From BOG-933 sp037132135 (GTDB lineage: Bacteria; Pseudomonadota; Alphaproteobacteria; Azospirillales; Azospirillaceae), in the NCBI GenBank assembly GCA_037132135.1, contig JBAXPR010000149.1, positions 1 through 7,279 of the forward strand: a DNA stretch of 7,279 nucleotides, in the 5' to 3' direction. This document shows positions 1-5,903 of the stretch, piece after piece. The notes beneath the pieces were generated by a model. It ran no database searches. It was not told the DNA's origin and saw only the letters and a list, made by a program, of their open reading frames with translations. Numbering within the stretch: the first letter of the stretch is position 1; every line of letters begins with the position of its first letter. Made by a program: the position numbers and the translations under genes.

Positions 1-19
1 GCTTACGGTAATGGGCCAT
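1..19 (-). CDS. Start of a probable phage-type replication protein (partial, runs off the left edge)
   Basis: Only six codons are visible, reading MAHYRK from an ATG at 17-19. CAGGAG lies five bases upstream (25-30), a good ribosome-binding site. A second ATG at 22-24 directly abuts this site and is a less likely start. The N-terminus MA-x-YRK is the usual opening of a family of phage and prophage replication proteins that begins with a YRKID-x-RIWND motif, and such genes commonly neighbour a phage DNA polymerase. The identification rests on six residues plus context, so it is tentative. The gene continues the minus-strand run after the polymerase with an 82-bp gap. Confidence 0.45.
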
Positions 20-49
20 GGCATCTCCTGCAGGGTATAGGTAGAGAGA

Positions 50-76
50 ACTATAAAGGATAATATTAAAGGATAA
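50..76 (-). promoter_or_regulatory. Direct repeat and -10-like sequence upstream of the replication gene
   Basis: TAAAGGATAA occurs twice, at 54-63 and 67-76, a perfect 10-bp direct repeat with a 13-bp period. The minus strand at 55-50 reads TATAGT, five of six matches to the bacterial -10 box, about 30 bp before the ATG at 19. No convincing -35 box stands 16-18 bp further upstream. The segment is AT-rich against its GC-rich surroundings. It may be a local promoter with a repeated binding site for the replication gene. Confidence 0.25.
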
Positions 77-82
77 GGACCG

Positions 83-122
83 GGTCCGCAAACCTGCGGA
101 CCTACCTCCGCAGTCCTGCGGA
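83..122. repeat. Two near-identical 16-bp palindromes at the 3' end of the polymerase gene
   Basis: TCCGCAAACCTGCGGA (85-100) and TCCGCAGTCCTGCGGA (107-122) differ only in the central bases and start 22 bp apart, about two helical turns. The first extends to an 8-bp stem with a 4-base loop (83-90 with 95-102) that reaches the polymerase stop codon at 102-104. The second lies inside the last codons. There is no T-run on the minus strand, so a classical terminator is not supported. Tandem operator sites, an RNA-level hairpin pair that protects or attenuates the message, or a mobile palindromic repeat are all possible. Confidence 0.55.
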
Positions 123-1874
123 TGTGTCCAACTCGTCCAGTAGGCGCATCGTCCGGTCCCACATCACCAGCCCGCGCTTGTCCATGTACCTGTCTGGGTA
201 TCGGACGAGCTTGGCGTCGGTCCTGACTTCGAAGCCGTCGAGCACGATCCGGGATGCTTCGCCCATGATCTCGCGCAGGCGCTCGGTGTCAGCGTCCAGG
301 CGATCCAGGGGCGCTGCCAGCAGCAGGGCGTCATGGACGGGGCAGCAAATCTCGAGCCCGGCTTCCGTTGCCATGCAGCAGGCCAGCCGCATCATTTCGG
401 CGCCATTGCCCTGCATCGGGTAATTCATCAACGCGCGGGGGTTCGCTTCGGCGCCGATATGGATCGGCCAGCCGAACGCCGTCGTCAGGCGGTTGGTGAG
501 CATGGCGGAATCGACGGCCGCCTCCGACCAGCTCCAGAACTTCGGGTAAGTCTTCCGGTGCAGGCGCAGCAACTCTCGGGCCACGGCGGGCGGTTGCCCG
601 ATACGGTTGGCGAGACTGTCTGGCCCCATGCCGTAGTTGGTCCCCAAGACGACGGCCTTGCAGCGGTCCCGGACATTTTCGTGCGACTGCTTGGTTGCGT
701 CGGGCGGTACGAGCTTCGCCTGCTTGGCAAAGGCCAAATACACGTCTCCCGACTGATACGCGGCCATCAGGGCGCTGTCGCCACTTAGGGCGGCGGCGAT
801 CCCGATCTCCTGGCTACTGAAATCGACATAGGCCAGCCCCCAGCCCTCCGGCGGCTTTATCAGTCCGCGCAGCCATGCCGATGGCCCGAAGACGAACCGG
901 CTATTGCTCGGCTGGTTGCGGCCGGTTCTGGCCCGGAAGGGCGACAGCAGGCAGCGGTTCTTGCCGTCCTGCCCCACGGCCAGCTCGTTGAGGCGCATTT
1001 GGCCGAGAGCGTGCCGCAGCTCCCGGAGGGGCTGGACGGCGGGCACGGATCGGGCGATCTCGCGGAAGGTGTCATCCGTCAAATCGAGGGCGCCAGACGG
1101 CAAACGGGGCCAGGGGATGCCATTTCGGTTCAGCCAAGCCTCGAAACGGTCTGACTTGAACGTCAGACCGTCGAAAATGCCGTAGTCGCGGTCGATTTCA
1201 GCTATCAGGCGGCCCTTGATGCCGTCCCAGCCCGCCCGAAGGCGCTCCAGGGCCTCCAGGTCAATCGGGGTACCAGCCCATTCCATCCGAGCGACTGCGG
1301 CCATGTAGCGGCCCCGAAGCAGGGCTTGGCCGAGAGCGATATCGGGGGACGGCTTCCGGGCCAGGATGGCGGGGAGCATAGCCGGCAGCAGGCGGGCGAG
1401 GGCGTCAACGTCGGACTGGCAATAGTCCAGGATGGCGATCCGCTCAACCTCTGACCAGGGACCGCCGCCCATAATCAGCTCCCGCATGCCGCGCTTCTCG
1501 TCGACCGCCATAGCATCCAGGCCATGAGCGACGAGGGCGCCGAGTAGGCCCTGGCCGGCTGGCGTCGAGTGCCCGTTTGTGCTGGCCCTGAATTCGACGA
1601 ACAGGTCGAGCAGCCGCACCGGGGTCGGCCAGCCAAGGGCGAGGTGACAGGACATTTCCGCCGACGCGAAGTAGGCGACGAACAAGGTATCCGGGCCGGT
1701 GCCATAGGGCGGGATGGGCATTGCCAGCAGATCGTCGCGCCAAACCCGGAGCGCGCGGCCAGAGCGCAGCTCGCGGGCGACAAGGCAGACGGGGGCGGCC
1801 CGCTCGCCGTCCGGAGCGACGAATTCGAAGTCGGCGGCCCAAATCTCGCGGTAGGGGAGACGGCTAAGCGGCAT
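102..1874 (-). CDS. Family A (Pol I-like) DNA polymerase with 3'-5' exonuclease-like domain
   Basis: A 590-aa DNA polymerase that probably copies the element's DNA. The N-terminal ~160 residues look like a DEDDy proofreading exonuclease: D15-F-E17 as motif I, Y151-x3-D155 as motif III, and E73 where motif II usually has Asp. The polymerase domain has motif A (D351-FSSQE356), motif B (R402-x3-K406-x7-Y414-G) and motif C (V513-H-D515-A). Both catalytic aspartates are present. It lacks the 5'-3' flap nuclease of cellular Pol I (~930 aa), as phage-type enzymes do. Two positions differ from E. coli Pol I: Leu410 stands where Phe762 is, and Ala516 where Glu883 is. GGAGGG seven bases before the ATG, inside the end of the upstream gene, supports the start. 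One base separates it from that gene, so co-transcription is likely. Confidence 0.95.
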   Translation of the reverse strand: MPLSRLPYREIWAADFEFVAPDGERAAPVCLVARELRSGRALRVWRDDLLAMPIPPYGTGPDTLFVAYFASAEMSCHLALGWPTPVRLLDLFVEFRASTNGHSTPAGQGLLGALVAHGLDAMAVDEKRGMRELIMGGGPWSEVERIAILDYCQSDVDALARLLPAMLPAILARKPSPDIALGQALLRGRYMAAVARMEWAGTPIDLEALERLRAGWDGIKGRLIAEIDRDYGIFDGLTFKSDRFEAWLNRNGIPWPRLPSGALDLTDDTFREIARSVPAVQPLRELRHALGQMRLNELAVGQDGKNRCLLSPFRARTGRNQPSNSRFVFGPSAWLRGLIKPPEGWGLAYVDFSSQEIGIAAALSGDSALMAAYQSGDVYLAFAKQAKLVPPDATKQSHENVRDRCKAVVLGTNYGMGPDSLANRIGQPPAVARELLRLHRKTYPKFWSWSEAAVDSAMLTNRLTTAFGWPIHIGAEANPRALMNYPMQGNGAEMMRLACCMATEAGLEICCPVHDALLLAAPLDRLDADTERLREIMGEASRIVLDGFEVRTDAKLVRYPDRYMDKRGLVMWDRTMRLLDELDTSAGLRR

Positions 1875-1875
1875 C

Positions 1876-2424
1876 TCACAGCCCTCCGTCTTTTGCTGGT
1901 GATTTTTCGTGGGAATGGTCGTCCGCTATCAGGGTAGCACTGCCCTTGGTTCGTTCGATTTCCTCTGCTCCAGGAGCTGGATATCTAGGGCCCGCGATGA
2001 TATTACGGTGGCGGGCTCGCCCCTGTTCGCGCAAAGCCTCAAGACGCTCTTCCGAGGGCGGCTCACGCCACGGATTCCTGCCCATGCGGAATGGCCAAGC
2101 TGGGCAGTCTAGGGTAGTGCAGGCTCTGACCTCGGCCGTCTGACCGCAGCAGCAATCGAGGCAGCGGAGCCTCAGCGCCTTTGTCGGAGACATCGCCGTG
2201 TGACCGAGAGCCTCTAACTCGGCCGATGTGAGATACCGCGGATCAAGCCCACGCTCAGCTCCATCTGGCAGCAATTCCACTCCTGGGCGACAGATGATGG
2301 GAGGACGAACAACTTGAATGTCAGCGTCATTCACAAAGCACCCCTCCAGCGAGTCTGCATGCTGGAGGGAGCGCTCCCCGCCGACCAAATCGGCCGCGCG
2401 GTGAGCGATATCCCTGGCATTCAT
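1876..2424 (-). CDS. Cysteine-rich putative zinc-binding protein of the replication module
   Basis: A 182-aa protein of unknown function. A central block has C88-x2-C91, with C92 and C93 following, then C102-x4-C107, then PFRMGRNPWR. This spacing fits a structural zinc site. Small proteins with this block (a start like DPRYLTSAELEALGH, then a CLDCC core) often sit beside phage-type polymerases in proteobacterial elements, to my recollection. The first ~60 residues are not part of that block. Residues 3-25 (ARDIAHRAADLVGGERSLQHAD) faintly resemble the opening of a different small phage protein (DUF6378-like), so this may be a fusion. The last ~40 residues look disordered and charged. GAGGAG six bases before the ATG sets the start; the upstream gene stops 2 bp away. 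DNA binding is an inference. Confidence 0.8.
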   Translation of the reverse strand: MNARDIAHRAADLVGGERSLQHADSLEGCFVNDADIQVVRPPIICRPGVELLPDGAERGLDPRYLTSAELEALGHTAMSPTKALRLRCLDCCCGQTAEVRACTTLDCPAWPFRMGRNPWREPPSEERLEALREQGRARHRNIIAGPRYPAPGAEEIERTKGSATLIADDHSHEKSPAKDGGL

Positions 2425-2426
2425 CG

Positions 2427-3029
2427 TTACTCCTCACCGCGCAGACGGCGCAGCGCCGGATGGTTGGGCGTGTCGATATAGGACCCGGAAAAGGCGATCC
2501 TCAGCAGCTCGTGGAAGGTCTTGCCCGGCCACGTCGGATCGGGCAGATCGCCCGCTGCCACGAACGCCTGATAGCCACCCAAGGACATGTCCGCCTGAAT
2601 CTTCACCCACTTGGACATGGCGAGTTCGGCGGCGGCTAGGGCGGTCTCGTGCCAGGAACTCGTCCGGCCGTCCGGAGGCGACAGCTTGCAGGGCCAGAGC
2701 GCGACGACGCCCTGCCGGTTGATCGAGGTGTAGATGCGCACCAGCTTGATCTCGGCAAACATCTCACCGCGCAGGGCCGGAGCCACGAGATAAACCTCGC
2801 GTTCCTCCTTTAGCTCCAAGATGGCGGTATCCAAGCGATAATCCTCGGAGGGGTGTACCCTAAAAAACTCCTGAGGGCCGGGCTTGCGGACAGGAACGCG
2901 GTTCAGGATTTTCTGGACGCCGACCGATGTACTAAAATCCTGCGTCAGGCGGAGTGATTTCGGGTCGAAAGGGTCAATCGATTGAGACAACACGGCTTGA
3001 TTTCTGTCGGCTGATTTTGTATCAGACAT
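2427..3029 (-). CDS. Conserved hypothetical protein next to the polymerase
   Basis: A 200-aa soluble protein with no signal peptide or membrane segment and no motif that I can link to an activity. Recognisable stretches are SLRLTQDFSTSVGVQK (25-40), VRKPGPQEFFRVHP (47-60), SINRQGVVALWPCKL (102-116), and a helical C-terminal half ending HPALRRLRGEE (190-200). I recall proteins of this pattern beside polymerases in alphaproteobacterial elements but know of no assigned function. The start is well supported: AGGAG lies nine bases upstream of the ATG. It is the first gene of a tight run of three (stop and next start 2 bp apart, then 1 bp before the polymerase), which suggests a role in replication or its control. 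Confidence 0.8.
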   Translation of the reverse strand: MSDTKSADRNQAVLSQSIDPFDPKSLRLTQDFSTSVGVQKILNRVPVRKPGPQEFFRVHPSEDYRLDTAILELKEEREVYLVAPALRGEMFAEIKLVRIYTSINRQGVVALWPCKLSPPDGRTSSWHETALAAAELAMSKWVKIQADMSLGGYQAFVAAGDLPDPTWPGKTFHELLRIAFSGSYIDTPNHPALRRLRGEE

Positions 3030-3093
3030 GACTAGTTTCTCCTAAGTCGGCGTGCGGGTGTCCGCTCGCGCTAAGTTTGGGTGTTTTGTGGTG

Positions 3094-3333
3094 TTAGGCC
3101 GCGCGCTGCGACGTGGACTGGCGAAGCGGAAGGGACGACAGCCAGCCGTCAACTTCACTGGCAACGTAGAGCACACGCCGGCCGAGCTTGCGGAACGGCG
3201 GGCCATCCCCCGTGATACGGGCGTGGGCCAGCCAGCTCTCAGAGAGGTGGGGGTGTCGTTTGGCGACTTGCCGGGTGGTCAGTAGGTCGCCCGGTTGGAC
3301 TACAGCGGGCAGATTGGGCGTCTGGGGGGGCAT
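3094..3333 (-). CDS. AlpA/HTH_17-like DNA-binding protein, probable excisionase or regulator
   Basis: A 79-aa protein with a MerR-type winged helix-turn-helix. LLTTRQVAKRHPHLSESWLA (17-36) is the HTH, and PPFRKLGRRVLYVASEVDGW (45-64) is the wing and closing helix, matching the usual pattern of a Gly-Arg-Arg turn followed by a Tyr and a W-L pair. Proteins of this size and fold act as excisionases or transcription activators for tyrosine integrases (AlpA, Xis). GAGG eight bases before the ATG supports the start. The gene lies 64 bp before the 200-aa gene and two genes after the integrase. A perfect 9-bp inverted repeat sits directly upstream, suggesting autoregulation. Directing excision is inferred from fold and context. 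Confidence 0.85.
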   Translation of the reverse strand: MPPQTPNLPAVVQPGDLLTTRQVAKRHPHLSESWLAHARITGDGPPFRKLGRRVLYVASEVDGWLSSLPLRQSTSQRAA

Positions 3334-3343
3334 TGTGTTACCT

Positions 3344-3371
3344 CGTGCATCGGCGGTAGTTTCGATGCACG
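3344..3371. promoter_or_regulatory. Perfect 9-bp inverted repeat upstream of the HTH gene
   Basis: CGTGCATCG (3344-3352) and CGATGCACG (3363-3371) are exact reverse complements separated by 10 bases. The repeat abuts the ribosome-binding site of the HTH gene at 3341-3344. It may be an operator for a dimeric regulator, or a hairpin in the leader that affects translation. Its inner half-site TGCATCG recurs in the inverted repeat upstream of the integrase (5631-5644). Confidence 0.6.
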
Positions 3372-3378
3372 GACGTTG

Positions 3379-3400
3379 CCCGACGCTCGGTTGAGCCGGG
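3379..3400 (-). terminator. Hairpin between the integrase-254-aa gene pair and the HTH gene
   Basis: CCCG (3379-3382) pairs with CGGG (3397-3400), and GCTC (3385-3388) with GAGC (3393-3396), around a 4-base loop with a 2-base bulge. It lies about 40 bp downstream of the 254-aa gene's stop codon. No T-run follows on the minus strand, so it is a weak intrinsic-terminator candidate at best; it could equally be a leader structure. Confidence 0.25.
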
Positions 3401-3438
3401 AGGGTATCTATTCGAGAGGTTTCGTTACCCCCGCCCGG

Positions 3439-4203
3439 CTACACCCCGGCTGTGGCCGCAGTGCCGAGTTCGGCGAGCGAGTAGCGCAGCAATTGCGCCC
3501 GGTCTTGGTCATCCTCGGGCGTCCGGGGGGCGCCGCTCTTTTCAGCCTGCCCAAGCTGACGTGCGCGTTCGCGGTCCGCAACCGGGACGTACTTGTTCCA
3601 TTGCGCCAAGGTTTCGTCACCGCGCAACGGCACGACAGGGCGAACGTGGTCGAGCCATGAGCCGCCTTGGCAGGACGCTTCGAAGTGGGCTCGAAGGACC
3701 AACCGGTACCGGGCGTGCTTTTCTACTCCACCCGCCGCGTTCCCGTGGTGCGGCTGCATCGGCATTTGCGGTGCAAACCCCCCGTTCATCCGGTCCAATT
3801 CGGTCGCGATCTGATCGGCCAGCTCGACCGGGACCAGCCCCCGCAAATCGGCAAGCACCCTCACTGCCGCCGCTCGAACCGCGTTCGCCTCGGCGATGCC
3901 GCCCTCGCTGTTCGTGCGCAACGGGCGCTCAAGAAGGGTCGGATCATCGAGGTCGGCAGCTTCCATGACCGACCGCGCGGCTGCCGCTGCGGCTCGTTGG
4001 CGAACCAGACCGGCGAACCCGGTTGCCGCCAGCAGCTTGACCAGTTCCGCAAGCAGCACACCCGCGTTGTCGAACCTACGATCGTTCTCGGCCTGCGTAT
4101 GGTGGGCGTCGACTCGGGTCAGCAACTCGAAGAACGATTTGACGCGAGGGTCGCAAAGCAACTTGGTGACCACCTCGGCAGGAAGCTCAGAGATCGTGAT
4201 CAT
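3439..4203 (-). CDS. Hypothetical protein translationally coupled to the integrase
   Basis: A 254-aa protein I do not recognise. It appears soluble and largely helical. An Ala-rich stretch at residues 71-83 and AVRAAAVRVLADLRGLVPVE (108-127) look like amphipathic helices. A low-complexity linker rich in Met, Pro, His and Gly (140-160) divides it from a C-terminal part containing EKHARYRLVLRAHFEASCQG (161-180). There are no obvious catalytic motifs or membrane segments. The ATG overlaps the integrase stop codon (ATGA), and GGAGG lies five bases upstream inside the integrase gene. Both products are thus likely made from one message, suggesting a role with the integrase, but no function can be assigned. 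Confidence 0.75.
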   Translation of the reverse strand: MITISELPAEVVTKLLCDPRVKSFFELLTRVDAHHTQAENDRRFDNAGVLLAELVKLLAATGFAGLVRQRAAAAAARSVMEAADLDDPTLLERPLRTNSEGGIAEANAVRAAAVRVLADLRGLVPVELADQIATELDRMNGGFAPQMPMQPHHGNAAGGVEKHARYRLVLRAHFEASCQGGSWLDHVRPVVPLRGDETLAQWNKYVPVADRERARQLGQAEKSGAPRTPEDDQDRAQLLRYSLAELGTAATAGV

Positions 4204-5570
4204 AGTGCCCTCCGCTTCTTGGCTGATGGAACGGGCGCAGGGCGGGTCGATTGCAGAGGCATCACCGTCGCCACAGATGGCGCCGGCAGATCGCCCAGTG
4301 CGGCGGTGACCGCTCCAAGTTTCGCGGCGAGTTCCTTCGCGCGCTCGCGGTCGCTGTGGATGTAGCGGATGAATGCTGAATAGCTCTTATGGCCGGTCAA
4401 GGCCATTCCGACGCGGGGGTTTGGCTCTGCGTTCGCGATCACGGTAGCGAATCGGTGGCGCAGTTGGTGCAGGTGGAACCTTGGAACCCCGGCCCGCTTG
4501 GATATCCTCTTGGCACCTTTTTCCAACGCGCTATAGGAAATTGGCTTGCTCGGGTCGGTGGGGGCAGGAAACACCCAGGGCGATCCCACCGTGACGTGAC
4601 CGAGGCGGTCGAGCACCGATAAAGCAGGGGGCGGGAGCGGGCGAACGCTGTGCCCGGTCTTGGTGTCCGAAAGATGGATTTCCCCAAGGTCGCGGCGAAT
4701 GGCTTCGTGGCGGAGGGAGGCTGCCTCTCTGGCGCGAAAGCCCATCAACACACATAGGTTAATCGCGGCGCAGGTCGTCGGCATTTCGGCTCCCGCAGAC
4801 CAAGAGCGGTCAAGCTCCCTTAGAAGCGCGGCAATCTCGCTGTCCGAAAGAAGCCTCTCCCGCCGAGTCACCTTTGGCTCGGCTCCAAATGCTTTGACCG
4901 GGTTGCCTGCGGCGAAGGGGCGCACCTTCCACGCCAGCGCCCGATTAAACAGGTGGCGCAATAGCCGGTAGACGTTTGCCGCTTCGGCCCTTCCGCGGAT
5001 CACGTTACCGGTGGAGTCGAACTTCAGGACTGACCGGATCAGCTCGGAAATGTCGCCATCGGAAATGTCCCGAACCGGCAACTTGCCGAGCATCGGGCCG
5101 ATTCGTGTCGTCCACATCCGGCGCTTTTCGACACGGGTGGTGGGCTTGTTTGCCCCCTCGACGGCATCAGACCAATAGCGCGGCCAAAACTCAGCCAGGG
5201 TGATGTCCTCGCGGCGGCGGCGCTCGGCTTCAATCTGAGCTTGCCGCTCGGCCTCGACCGCAGCGGCCTCAGCTTTTCGCTTTTCCTCGACGGGATCGGC
5301 GCCGCTGGCGATTTGGGCACCCAACGCGCCAGCCTGTCGGCGCGCTTGGTCCAAGGTCAGGTCGCCGTAGTTGCCGAGTGTGATTCGGCGGCTCTTGCCG
5401 TCTACCCCGCGCTGGACGACGAACACTTTTGACCCGGTTGGGGTGATCTTCAGCGCCAGCCCGTCAACCTGCCCGTCCCACAGCAAGCGGACCTTGCCGC
5501 TCGGGTCAGGGGCAGCGGCGTCAATCGCGCGTTTGGTCAGCGGGTCGCGCTTAGCTCGGGGTCTCGACAT
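4200..5570 (-). CDS. int: Tyrosine recombinase/integrase of the DUF4102 type
   Basis: A 456-aa site-specific recombinase that would insert and excise the element at tRNA-Leu. Residues ~10-95 form the DUF4102 arm-binding domain (LTKRAIDAAAPDPSGKVRL, RRITLGNYGDLTLDQAR). A charged helix (95-121) leads to the core-binding domain (~123-215), then the catalytic domain. All catalytic residues are visible: R279 and E282 in MGFRAREA, K304 in SDTKTG, H368 and R371 in HLHQLRHRFAT, H394 in LTGHKS, and nucleophile Y403 in FIRYIHSD. Box II reads HQLRH, not the commoner HDLRRT. The C-terminal ~30 residues are Pro-rich and basic. Length is normal for the family (400-460 aa) and there is no frame break. The ribosome-binding site is weak (GGCGGA). 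It lies 175 bp from the tRNA-Leu junction and is read away from it. Confidence 0.97.
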   Translation of the reverse strand: MSRPRAKRDPLTKRAIDAAAPDPSGKVRLLWDGQVDGLALKITPTGSKVFVVQRGVDGKSRRITLGNYGDLTLDQARRQAGALGAQIASGADPVEEKRKAEAAAVEAERQAQIEAERRRREDITLAEFWPRYWSDAVEGANKPTTRVEKRRMWTTRIGPMLGKLPVRDISDGDISELIRSVLKFDSTGNVIRGRAEAANVYRLLRHLFNRALAWKVRPFAAGNPVKAFGAEPKVTRRERLLSDSEIAALLRELDRSWSAGAEMPTTCAAINLCVLMGFRAREAASLRHEAIRRDLGEIHLSDTKTGHSVRPLPPPALSVLDRLGHVTVGSPWVFPAPTDPSKPISYSALEKGAKRISKRAGVPRFHLHQLRHRFATVIANAEPNPRVGMALTGHKSYSAFIRYIHSDRERAKELAAKLGAVTAALGDLPAPSVATVMPLQSTRPAPVPSAKKRRAL

Positions 5571-5584
5571 CTGTTACATCCGCC

Positions 5585-5606
5585 AGCAACGAACTAGCAA
5601 CGAACT
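5585..5606. repeat. Perfect 11-bp tandem repeat in the integrase leader
   Basis: AGCAACGAACT occurs twice in direct succession (5585-5595, 5596-5606), 14 bp upstream of the integrase ATG. An 11-bp period places both copies on the same face of the DNA helix, as expected for a pair of protein-binding sites. It lies just downstream of the proposed promoter, where a bound repressor or excisionase could block transcription. This is the only perfect tandem repeat of this length that I noticed. Confidence 0.6.
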
Positions 5607-5615
5607 CACCATCAA

Positions 5616-5645
5616 TATCTAGCATGGCCCTGCATCACGATGCAA
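5616..5645 (-). promoter_or_regulatory. Candidate integrase promoter
   Basis: On the minus strand TTGCAT (5645-5640) and TAGATA (5621-5616) are separated by 18 bases, a weak match to -35/-10 boxes with three of six matches each. The start point would fall near 5609, inside or next to the 11-bp tandem repeat and about 40 bp before the ATG. It is the best pair I can see in the 175-bp gap, but the match is modest. Confidence 0.3.
5631..5644. promoter_or_regulatory. Perfect 6-bp inverted repeat, candidate operator
   Basis: TGCATC (5631-5636) and GATGCA (5639-5644) are exact reverse complements with two bases between. The repeat overlaps the proposed -35 box of the integrase, the usual place for a repressor site. 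The same half-site occurs in the inverted repeat at 3344-3371 upstream of the HTH gene, though with a wider spacing. Confidence 0.45.
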
Positions 5646-5664
5646 CAGACGGCATCGAAATAAA

Positions 5665-5729
5665 TGGCGGATTTCTGCGGAAATCATTCGATTCTGGCCA
5701 AAATGCGAGGTGGCGCAAAGTGGCGGAAA
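5665..5729 (+). repeat. TGGCGGAAA-like repeats, candidate integrase arm-type sites
   Basis: TGGCGCAAA (5711-5719) and TGGCGGAAA (5721-5729) form a direct pair with a 10-bp period. Looser copies are TGGCGGATT (5665-5673) and TGCGGAAAT (5676-5684). They all lie between the integrase gene and the tRNA-Leu junction, where the DUF4102 domain of such integrases binds short repeated arm sites. The role is inferred from position and repetition only. Confidence 0.4.
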
Positions 5730-5745
5730 ACCACAATATGACAAA

Positions 5746-5800
5746 CTTAAAATCTGGAAGCCGCAAGGCTGTGGGGGTTCGAGTCCCCCCGCCCGCACCA
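5746..5800 (+). tRNA. 3' half of tRNA-Leu(UAA), cut at the anticodon stem-loop (attachment-site half)
   Basis: The sequence folds as the 3' half of a leucine tRNA. It has anticodon loop CTTAAAA (5746-5752) with anticodon TAA at 5748-5750, and 3' anticodon strand TCTGG (5753-5757). A long variable arm follows (AGCC/GGCT around GCAA, 5759-5770), typical of tRNA-Leu. The T-arm is GGGGG-TTCGAGT-CCCCC (5773-5789), the acceptor strand CGCCCGC (5790-5796), and A-CCA ends at 5800. The 5' anticodon strand should be CCAGA but reads ACAAA (5741-5745), and no D-arm or 5' acceptor strand precedes it. The gene is therefore truncated, as expected at the far junction of an element inserted at the anticodon loop. 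An intact tRNA-Leu should lie at the other end of the element. Confidence 0.85.
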
Positions 5801-5903
5801 AGGACTTAGGGGATTTTCGCCATGACGGCGCACGGCTCCGGAATCTCCGGACCGGCCGAGCGTCAAGCTTCACGGTGTCGACGGTCGGCAAACGCTGAAA
5901 AGC
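5801..5903. other. Short spacer between two tRNA 3' halves, probable remnant of chromosome
   Basis: These 103 bp separate the CCA ends of two facing tRNA fragments. I see no gene. TCCGGA occurs twice (5837-5842, 5846-5851). No terminator with a T-run is evident for either tRNA. If both fragments are the chromosomal halves of attachment sites, this is the only original chromosomal DNA in the window. Confidence 0.5.

Larger units (their letters stand above)
1..5745. mobile_element. Right end of an integrative element or prophage inserted in tRNA-Leu(UAA)
   Basis: All genes from position 1 to 5570 are on the minus strand and tightly packed: integrase, unknown gene, excisionase-like HTH, two small unknown genes, DNA polymerase and the start of a probable replication protein. 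The right boundary is set by the junction at 5746, where a tRNA-Leu 3' half begins without its 5' half. The left boundary lies outside the window. Integrase plus HTH plus polymerase fits an integrated prophage or a plasmid-like integrative element. No capsid, terminase, relaxase or transfer genes are visible, so the type cannot be decided here. Confidence 0.8.

Noticed and set aside
3667..4365. Long plus-strand open frame (232 codons) opposite the 254-aa gene and the integrase end
   Set aside because: It lies wholly antisense to two genes supported by overlap, ribosome-binding sites and, for the integrase, complete motifs. Its composition is typical of a GC-rich shadow frame.
5619..5891. Minus-strand frame of 90 codons across the tRNA-Leu fragment
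   Set aside because: It contains RAGGLEPPQPCG, the familiar false translation of an antisense tRNA, and covers the att region.
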